Assembly (NCBI GenBank): GCA_034667545.1
Contig: JAXDJR010000091.1
Coordinates: 1 to 5,618, forward strand
Direction of reading: 5' to 3'
Length of the DNA stretch: 5,618 bases
DNA from: DATAPE01 sp034667545
GTDB lineage: Bacteria; Actinomycetota; CADDZG01; WHSQ01
The notes under the pieces: generated by a model
The model's input: only the letters and a program-made list of their open reading frames with translations
Databases searched by the model: none
What the model was told of the DNA's origin: nothing
In this document: positions 1 through 4,285 of the stretch, piece after piece
How the letters are laid out: every line of letters starts with the position of its first letter
How positions within the stretch are numbered: position 1 is the stretch's first letter
Made by a program: the position numbers and the translations under genes

Positions 1-1
1 C

Positions 2-310
2 ATCCCCGACACGTTCGAGCTCTGCGCCGAATTGATCCGCCCGGGCGGGCGAGTCGCGAATATCGGCGTACACGGCAACCCAGCGACGCTCCACCTCGAG
101 GACCTGTGGATCAAGGGCGTGACGATCAAGATGGGTCTCGTGGATACCTATTCCACCTCGACACTGCTGAAGCTGGTTGCCTCGGGCCAGCTCAAGGTCG
201 ACGAGCTCATAACTCATCACTTCTCGCTGAATGAGTTCGTAGAGGCCTACGACATCTTCACCCGTGCAGCAGATACGGGAGCGCTAAAGGTCGTGCTCAC
301 GAGAACTTAG
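2..310 (+). CDS. Zinc-type alcohol dehydrogenase, C-terminal fragment (5' end outside window)
   Basis: This is the last 102 codons of a gene open from the first bases of the window. The protein reads IPDTFELCAELIRPGGRVAN and then a VGVHG-like segment (IGVHG). This is the end of the Rossmann fold of medium-chain, zinc-dependent alcohol dehydrogenases: the 'G-G-R-V-x-x-x-G' turn, a DLWIKGVTIKMGLVD segment, and a C-terminal lid segment ending in GALKVVLTRT. Members oxidise alcohols or reduce aldehydes with NAD(P). The catalytic-zinc ligands and the GxGxxG cofactor motif lie upstream and cannot be checked. The pattern (ELIRPGG, HLEDLWI, GLVDTYSTSTLL) resembles the alcohol dehydrogenases found beside OsdR/DosR-type regulators in actinobacteria; that is a recollection, not a search. 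It precedes the first CBS gene by 160 bp, so co-transcription is possible but not shown. Substrate unknown. Confidence 0.88.
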   Translation: MPDTFELCAELIRPGGRVANIGVHGNPATLHLEDLWIKGVTIKMGLVDTYSTSTLLKLVASGQLKVDELITHHFSLNEFVEAYDIFTRAADTGALKVVLTRT

Positions 311-375
311 ATCTGTTGACCAACAGGCAAGGGAATCTCCTCGAAAATAGGGTCTTCAGCCTCGTACCGACGAAT

Positions 376-426
376 GGCCCTGGAGATTCGGGCCAACCGG
401 CCCTGGTTGCGGGCACTGACCCCAAC
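376..426 (+). promoter_or_regulatory. Alternating complementary segments and imperfect palindrome upstream of the CBS gene
   Basis: GGCCC (376-380), GGGCC (390-394), GGCCC (399-403), GGGC (411-414) and CCCC (420-423) follow one another, so each can pair with either neighbour. The last part is an imperfect palindrome, GTTGcGGG (406-413), CACTGA, CCCCAAC (420-426). A TAGCTT (427-432), matching the actinobacterial -10 pattern TAnnnT, follows at once. This could be an operator, an attenuator, or the 3' end of the dehydrogenase transcript. The palindrome only loosely resembles a DosR box: its GGG-to-CCC spacing is 2 bp shorter than the consensus. Confidence 0.3.
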
Positions 427-432
427 TAGCTT
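427..432 (+). promoter_or_regulatory. Possible -10 element for the two-CBS gene
   Basis: TAGCTT fits TAnnnT and would place a transcription start near 439, about 32 nt upstream of the ATG at 471. A TTGCGG at 407-412 could serve as -35, but the 14-bp spacer is short. No other convincing promoter is seen in the gap. Confidence 0.25.
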
Positions 433-470
433 TGTGTGACAGAACCCGCCATCGATCGAGAGGTGACCGC

Positions 471-1010
471 ATGAAGGCCGAGGTGCAAGTCCATCCGCTC
501 ATGAACCAGGCGGTTGCGGGAGACGTCATGACTGGTCCTGCAGTGGCGTGTCGGGACGAGACGCTGTTCGAGGAGATCGCTGAGATCCTTGCCGACCGTG
601 ACATCTCGGGCATGCCGGTGGTCAACGATCGGGGCGACGTCGTGGGCGTCATCTCGGAGCGTGACCTCGCGCATGCGCTCGGCGGGCCCATGGTGAAGCT
701 TGCCGTTCGCCGCCGCAACCACGCGCCGTTCCGGGGCGCCATGCACGAGAGGTCCTGGGGTGCTCGTCGTGCCAAGGACATCATGACGGCCCCCGCAATA
801 ACCGTTGCCCCTAACGTCCACATAGACGAGGTTGCTCGCGTCATGAGGTTTCACCAGATAAATAGGGTTCCAGTTGTAGAGGCCGAACGTCTCATCGGGG
901 TCGTTACCCGTGGCGACGTGCTGGGTGCGATCGCTCATGTGGAACACGCCGAGATCGATCCCACGAAACCGACCGTGCTGGTCGGCAACGACGGGATCCA
1001 TCGAGACTGA
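471..1010 (+). CDS. Two-CBS-domain protein (Hrp1-like)
   Basis: The protein has 179 residues. The start at 471 is chosen because GAGAGG (458-463) lies 7 nt upstream; an in-frame TTG at 432 would add 13 residues with no better ribosome site. There are two CBS domains. CBS1 is about residues 16-70, with DVMTGPAVACRDE and ISGMPVVNDRGDVVGVISERD. CBS2 is about residues 101-155, with DIMTAPAITVAPN and INRVPVVEAERLIGVVTRGD. They are separated by a basic, His/Arg-rich linker (about 78-100). Paired CBS domains form a Bateman module that usually binds AMP, ATP, NAD or related ligands. No enzyme domain is attached, so it is a stand-alone sensor or adaptor. No signal peptide or membrane segment is seen. 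The closest functional analogy is the DosR-regulated CBS protein Hrp1 (Rv2626c) of M. tuberculosis, suggested by architecture and by the DosR-like regulator nearby. Ligand and partner are unknown. Confidence 0.9.
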   Translation: MKAEVQVHPLMNQAVAGDVMTGPAVACRDETLFEEIAEILADRDISGMPVVNDRGDVVGVISERDLAHALGGPMVKLAVRRRNHAPFRGAMHERSWGARRAKDIMTAPAITVAPNVHIDEVARVMRFHQINRVPVVEAERLIGVVTRGDVLGAIAHVEHAEIDPTKPTVLVGNDGIHRD

Positions 1011-1017
1011 GGGCCTT

Positions 1018-1052
1018 GCCTGTCAGCAGACAGGCTCACGTTGTTACCAACG
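1018..1052 (+). terminator. Two tandem tetraloop hairpins after the CBS gene (possible terminator)
   Basis: Seven bases after the stop, GCCTGTC (1018-1024), AGCA, GACAGGC (1029-1035) forms a perfect 7-bp stem with a 4-nt loop. Four bases later CGTTG (1039-1043), TTAC, CAACG (1048-1052) forms a 5-bp stem. No T-run follows, so it is not a canonical intrinsic terminator. U-tract-poor terminators are commonly proposed in actinobacteria. It could instead be an operator (TGTC/GACA arms) for the next gene. Confidence 0.35.
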
Positions 1053-1172
1053 GCTCCGCGGTTTCCCTGCCATACGGCCCTATCTCTTTCATCCGACCAG
1101 GCCTACGTTGCTTGTAGTGACAGGAATCTAGAAAGGCGCTTCGACAGACACGCGGCGGCACCGTGCATTCAC

Positions 1173-1183
1173 GAGGGGAGGAG
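1173..1183 (+). promoter_or_regulatory. Strong ribosome binding site fixing the CBS-BON start
   Basis: The purine run GAGGGGAGGAG contains GGAGG at 1177-1181, 5 nt before the ATG at 1187. It decides for this ATG over an in-frame GTG at 1163, which lies upstream of the ribosome site. Confidence 0.75.
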
Positions 1184-1186
1184 CAG

Positions 1187-1933
1187 ATGAACAAGACAAG
1201 AGTCGATGACGTGATGACCCACCTCGTGGCGACGCTCCGACCCGAAGACACCATCGAGGATGCCGGAAGGCTGTTGGTCAGCAACCGGATCAGCGGGGCA
1301 CCAGTTGTACAAGACGGAAAGCTTGTAGGCCTCGTGTCGGAAGCCGATCTGGTCCGCGCCTTCGCGCCGCCGCACGGCGGGTTTCCATTCGAGGCCATCG
1401 ATCCCGTCACGTTCCAGCTGCGAGGAAACAAGGGGCGCGTGGTTCCCGGTGTGTGCGTGAGAGACGTTATGTCGGGAGATGTCGTCTCGATCTCTAAGGA
1501 TGCCTCGGTGTGGAAGGCGGCCTCGCTTCTCGATCGATATGGTTTCAGGCGGCTTCCGGTCGTTGACGGCGAAGGACATGTGATCGGCATCCTCGCTCGC
1601 TCTGACTTGGTCCGGGCGATGGCTCGTTCGGATCTTGATGTGATCGCCTCCGTCCGAAGCGCGATCGGGCTGTTGGGCTTGGGATACTTCTCTGGTTTGA
1701 AGATCGCCTGCAACGGGGGTTGCGTGACGATCGGAGGCAGAGCCGACCGCAAGTCCCGGTGTGATCTCGCCATAGAGATCGCGGCGATCGTGCCCGGCGT
1801 CATCGAAGTCTCGGACGAGCTCGATTGGCGAAGGGACGACACCGAGGTGACGCCGGTCCTCCAGCAGACGGATGCCCAACGGCTCAAATCAGAGCTCGGC
1901 GCTGCCGTTCTGGCGAAAGCGGCGCCGGAATGA
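1187..1933 (+). CDS. CBS-CBS-BON domain protein
   Basis: The protein has 248 residues. CBS1 covers about residues 5-58 (VDDVMTHLVATLRPEDT; ISGAPVVQDGKLVGLVSEADLVRAF). CBS2 covers about 91-146 (VRDVMSGDVVSISKDAS; FRRLPVVDGEGHVIGILARSDLVRAM). A 30-residue Pro/Gly-rich linker separates them. A BON-like domain covers about 150-215, with the glycine-containing core CVTIGGRADRKSRCDLAIEI and the ending VPGVIEVSDELDW. CBS pairs bind adenine nucleotides. BON domains are best known from periplasmic or membrane-associated proteins, but no signal peptide is present here, so this copy is probably cytoplasmic and may act in ligand binding or oligomerisation. It precedes the sensor kinase by 30 bp on the same strand, which suggests co-transcription and a role in the same stress response. 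The exact function is unknown. Confidence 0.88.
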   Translation: MNKTRVDDVMTHLVATLRPEDTIEDAGRLLVSNRISGAPVVQDGKLVGLVSEADLVRAFAPPHGGFPFEAIDPVTFQLRGNKGRVVPGVCVRDVMSGDVVSISKDASVWKAASLLDRYGFRRLPVVDGEGHVIGILARSDLVRAMARSDLDVIASVRSAIGLLGLGYFSGLKIACNGGCVTIGGRADRKSRCDLAIEIAAIVPGVIEVSDELDWRRDDTEVTPVLQQTDAQRLKSELGAAVLAKAAPE

Positions 1934-1956
1934 ACCCTGGGGTGGCGCAGGCAGCT

Positions 1957-1962
1957 TAGATT
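1957..1962 (+). promoter_or_regulatory. Possible -10 box for a leaderless kinase transcript
   Basis: TAGATT fits TAnnnT. Seven bases separate it from the ATG at 1970, the second of two in-frame ATGs (1964 and 1970). That spacing would place the transcription start on the A of the start codon, as in leaderless actinobacterial mRNAs. No good Shine-Dalgarno precedes either ATG (nearest G-run at 1938-1945, about 18-25 nt upstream). No -35 match is seen. Inference only. Confidence 0.3.
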
Positions 1963-1963
1963 C

Positions 1964-3118
1964 ATGGACATGAGCACAGCCGCGCAGCGTCAGACCGCAG
2001 GGCTAGTTGAGGCCGGACTGGCGCTTGCTTCAGAGTTCGATATCGATGCCGTTCTCCAGCGCATCGCAAACGTCGCGCGTGAGGTGGTGGCAGCGCGTTA
2101 TGCCGCGGTGGGAGTGCTGGGGGACGACGGGCTACTGACGCGGTTCGTGTACTCGGGTATCGATGCAGTTACGGCCGACAGGATCGGAGAATTGCCGCAT
2201 GGAAGGGGCCTCCTTGGCGTCCTGATCCAGGGCGGCCGCCCGCTGCGAGCCCAGGAGATCTCTGAACATCCCGACTCGTACGGCTTCCCTCCGAACCACC
2301 CACCCATGCATTCGTTCCTCGGGGTCCCGATCATCGTTCGAGAGCGCATCTTCGGACGCCTCTATATGACAGAGAAGGAGGGTGGTCACGAGTTCTCCAA
2401 GGACGACGAACGGATCGCCATGACGCTCGCGGCCCAGGCGGGCGTCGCGATCGACAATGCCAACCTGGTTGAGGCACTGAGGTCCCGGGGAGAAGAGTTG
2501 GCGGTGCTGGAGGAGAGAGATCGGATCTCCAAGGAGCTCCATGATGGCGTGATCCAGTCGATCTATTCGGTGGGGCTGTCTCTTCAAGGTGCAATGGCCC
2601 TCATCCAGCGGGATCCGGATGTTACGAAGACGCGGATAGACGAAGCCATCGGCACACTCGATGAGGTTGTGCGGGACGTCCGTTCCTACATCTTCGCTCT
2701 TCAGCCCAAGACCGTAGAAGAGCGAGGACTCAAGAGGGGCATCGAAGAGCTGGTCCGGGATCTCGAGGTCAATGCCCTCAGTGAATCGACGGTGCAACTA
2801 TCCGAGGACGCCCTCAGCATGGTTCCCGAGGCCGCTAGAGGCGACTTCATCCAGATTGTTCGCGGCATCCTCTCGAACATCGCGCGCCATGCTCGAGCCA
2901 GTCAGGTTTGGGTTGCCTGCACGGTCAGAGAGGGCCAAACCATCGTGATGACGATCGAGGATGATGGCGTCGGCTTCGACCCGGCTACGGTCCGGCGAGG
3001 AGACGGTCTCGGCAATATCGAAGAACGTGTCAAGCACATCGACGGAGAGATCATCATCTCCGCGCGCAATCCGAAAGGGACCGTGCACACTTTATCGATC
3101 CCTGTGAGAGAGAGATAG
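1964..3118 (+). CDS. DosS/DosT-like GAF sensor histidine kinase (HisKA_3 type)
   Basis: The protein has 384 residues from the ATG at 1964, or 382 from 1970; neither has a clear ribosome site. A single GAF domain spans about 25-170. The HisKA_3 dimerisation region holds the phospho-acceptor His193 in ELHDG. The HATPase_c domain has Asn305 in SNIARHA, DDGVGF (333-338) and GDGLGN (346-351). No transmembrane segment is seen, so it is a cytoplasmic sensor. By recalled alignment with M. tuberculosis DosS, FPPNHPPM puts His112 at the haem ligand His149, LYMTEK puts Tyr134 at distal Tyr171, and Gly50 matches the DosT-type residue at the DosS Glu87 gate. This suggests a haem-based O2/NO/CO or redox sensor. 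DosS and DosT have two GAF domains and about 570-580 residues; this protein lacks the second GAF. The usual N-box glutamate four residues before Asn305 is Gly301. It is followed at once by its response regulator. Kinase assignment is firm; haem binding is inference. Confidence 0.93.
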   Translation: MDMSTAAQRQTAGLVEAGLALASEFDIDAVLQRIANVAREVVAARYAAVGVLGDDGLLTRFVYSGIDAVTADRIGELPHGRGLLGVLIQGGRPLRAQEISEHPDSYGFPPNHPPMHSFLGVPIIVRERIFGRLYMTEKEGGHEFSKDDERIAMTLAAQAGVAIDNANLVEALRSRGEELAVLEERDRISKELHDGVIQSIYSVGLSLQGAMALIQRDPDVTKTRIDEAIGTLDEVVRDVRSYIFALQPKTVEERGLKRGIEELVRDLEVNALSESTVQLSEDALSMVPEAARGDFIQIVRGILSNIARHARASQVWVACTVREGQTIVMTIEDDGVGFDPATVRRGDGLGNIEERVKHIDGEIIISARNPKGTVHTLSIPVRER

Positions 3119-3781
3119 ATGGTGCCCGATACGCTGAGAGTGATGCTGGTAGACGACCATGAGATAGTGCGCCAAGGATTGCGCGCTCTTCTTGAAGCTG
3201 AGGATGACATCGAGGTCGTAGCCGAAGCTGAGAACGGGCCGAGCGCAGTCCCATTAGCCAGCGCGCACCAACCAGATGTGATCGTCATGGACGTCCGGAT
3301 GCCGGGAGGCTCGGGTGTGGAAGCATGTCGCGCCATCCGCGATGAACGTCCTGATGCGCAGGTCATCATGCTGACATCGTTCTCTGACGACGAGGCTTTG
3401 TTCAACTCGATCATGGCTGGAGCGGCCGGCTACGTGCTGAAACAGATCCGGGGCCACGACCTACTCGATGCGATCCGCACAGTGGGATCTGGCAGATCCC
3501 TCCTGGATCCCGACGTGACTCAACGCGTCTTGGAACGTCTGCGTAAAGCCAAGTTCGATGAGAAGGACCCGAAGCTCGCGCGTCTCTCACCTCAGGAGGA
3601 ACGGATACTGGGAATGATCGGAGAGGGTCTCACCAATCGTGAGATAGCTGCTCGCATCCATCTTTCCGACAAGACGGTAAAGAACTACGTGTCGGCTATC
3701 TTGCAGAAACTTGACGTGGCTCGACGTGCAGAGGCGGCCTCCTATATCGCCCGGGTGCGGGCAGAGCATTCGCGGGGCTAG
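3119..3781 (+). CDS. DosR/DevR-like response regulator (NarL/LuxR family)
   Basis: The protein has 220 residues, close to the 217 of M. tuberculosis DosR. The receiver domain spans about 6-122: acidic pocket Asp12-Asp13 (VDDHE), phospho-acceptor Asp58 (VMDVRMP), Thr86 (LTS) and Lys108 (YVLK). A GRSLLD linker follows. The LuxR-type helix-turn-helix covers about 153-215, with LSPQEERILGMIGEGLTNREI and the recognition helix DKTVKNYVS. Lys185, Lys188 and Asn189 there match the DNA-contacting KxxKN pattern of DosR. The two threonines that PknH phosphorylates in DosR (Thr198, Thr205) correspond here to Ala204 and Ala211. The ATG directly abuts the kinase TAG with no gap, and a GAGAGAGA purine run just upstream (about 3106-3113) can serve as ribosome site, so the two are probably translationally coupled. 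It should bind DNA as a phosphorylated dimer and activate hypoxia or stress genes. No canonical DosR box was found in this window. Confidence 0.94.
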   Translation: MVPDTLRVMLVDDHEIVRQGLRALLEAEDDIEVVAEAENGPSAVPLASAHQPDVIVMDVRMPGGSGVEACRAIRDERPDAQVIMLTSFSDDEALFNSIMAGAAGYVLKQIRGHDLLDAIRTVGSGRSLLDPDVTQRVLERLRKAKFDEKDPKLARLSPQEERILGMIGEGLTNREIAARIHLSDKTVKNYVSAILQKLDVARRAEAASYIARVRAEHSRG

Positions 3782-3810
3782 CCCTAAGACTGCCGCTCGT
3801 ACCTGCTTCT

Positions 3811-3846
3811 CGCGAACCGCGTGACTCACGGCCTCGAGGTTCAGCG
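3811..3846 (+). terminator. Composite stem-loop downstream of the response regulator
   Basis: CGCGAACC (3811-3818) can pair with GGTTCaGCG (3838-3846), leaving one bulged A. It encloses a small perfect hairpin, CGTG-ACT-CACG (3820-3830). It begins 30 nt after the stop codon and no T-run follows. It could be a U-poor terminator of the kinase-regulator operon; evidence is structural only. Confidence 0.3.
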
Positions 3847-3901
3847 CAACACTGGTGCATCGTGTCCCGCTCGGTTGTGAGCACTCGACGTCCTGAATTT
3901 G

Positions 3902-3920
3902 GGTCATGAGTTGGTCATGA
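3902..3920 (+). repeat. Tandem GGTCATGA direct repeat, 11-bp period
   Basis: GGTCATGA occurs at 3902-3909 and at 3913-3920, one helical turn apart. Each contains the palindrome TCATGA and is preceded by TT; the second is followed by TCCAA, giving TTGG...CCAA ends. It looks like a two-site operator for a dimeric regulator. No factor can be named. Confidence 0.45.
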
Positions 3921-4136
3921 TCCAATGTGCAGATCGGTGGCCTTCGGCGATCACCGATGACATCGAATACTGCGTCTGACCAGGAACAACGGCGCGGTTT
4001 CCGCCGCAGACGACCTGGCTTGGTTTCTCTCGCACGGGTGGGGACGCTGTTTGATTCCCCCCTGACGCAATCAGATGGTCCACGAAGGCAAGATTTCGGG
4101 TCAAGGCCAGGCTGGGGCGCGGGCCATCGAGTCCTT

Positions 4137-4158
4137 GCGGCCCCAACGCGGCCCCAAA
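4137..4158 (+). repeat. Tandem 11-bp repeat left of the integrase
   Basis: GCGGCCCCAAC is followed directly by GCGGCCCCAAA. The same two-unit pattern with A changed to G at four positions recurs at 5381-5402 in the integrase 3' end (18 of 22 bases identical). It could be arm-type recombinase binding sites or a remnant of duplicated sequence. Chance is possible because the units are very G+C-rich. Confidence 0.4.
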
Positions 4159-4206
4159 GAGCGAGATGACGCGAGTTGATGCTGACCGGTGGCTGGCTGA
4201 GACTTG

Positions 4207-4279
4207 GCTGACACAGTGCTCACGCCTCTCCTGAGGGTGTCAGCTTCCTCAAGGAACCCGTCCGAGAGGAAGGAGAGGC
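4207..4279 (+). promoter_or_regulatory. Structured integrase leader that can sequester its ribosome binding site
   Basis: GCTGACAC (4207-4214) and GTGTCAGC (4237-4244) form a perfect 8-bp stem. Inside its loop GCCTCTCCT (4224-4232) is a perfect 9-nt complement of AGGAGAGGC (4271-4279), which contains the Shine-Dalgarno of the integrase. The same loop segment can pair locally instead, CCTC (4225-4228) with GAGG (4233-4236). A small TTCC-TCAA-GGAA hairpin (4245-4256) lies between. Possible states are a ribosome-site-exposed hairpin, a sequestered hairpin, or an H-type pseudoknot. The sequence complementarity is direct; regulation is inference. Confidence 0.45.
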
Positions 4280-4285
4280 TCACTC

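Larger units (their letters stand above)
3782..4206. other. Non-coding interval between regulator and integrase, rich in short repeats
   Basis: No convincing gene is visible. The open frames on either strand (about 80 codons, for example 3927-4169) lack a ribosome site and recognisable motifs. The interval holds short inverted repeats: ATCGGTG (3933-3939) with CACCGAT (3952-3958), CGATG-a-CATCG (3955-3965), and GCGG-TTT-CCGC near 3994-4004. It also holds two direct repeats of 11-bp period, listed separately. It probably contains the junction between the stress-response genes and a mobile element, but I see no sharp boundary. Confidence 0.5.

Noticed and set aside
432..470. Earlier TTG start for the two-CBS protein
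   Set aside because: The extension MCDRTRHRSRGDR is not CBS-like and has no ribosome site, while the ATG at 471 has GAGAGG 7 nt upstream.
1036..1977. Long open frame of 313 codons on the minus strand
   Set aside because: It lies antisense across the CBS-BON gene, has low-complexity Ser/Arg/Thr-rich composition and no recognisable domain. The + strand product has clear CBS motifs and a strong ribosome site.
3775..3784. Perfect palindrome GGGCTAGCCC over the regulator stop codon as terminator
   Set aside because: There is no loop and no T-run, so it cannot form a useful intrinsic terminator hairpin. It is likely incidental.
3927..4169. 80-codon + strand frame in the gap before the integrase
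   Set aside because: No ribosome site, no known motif, Arg-rich composition, and an equally long frame exists antisense. Probably chance, apart from the short AAPTRP likeness noted with the 11-bp repeats.
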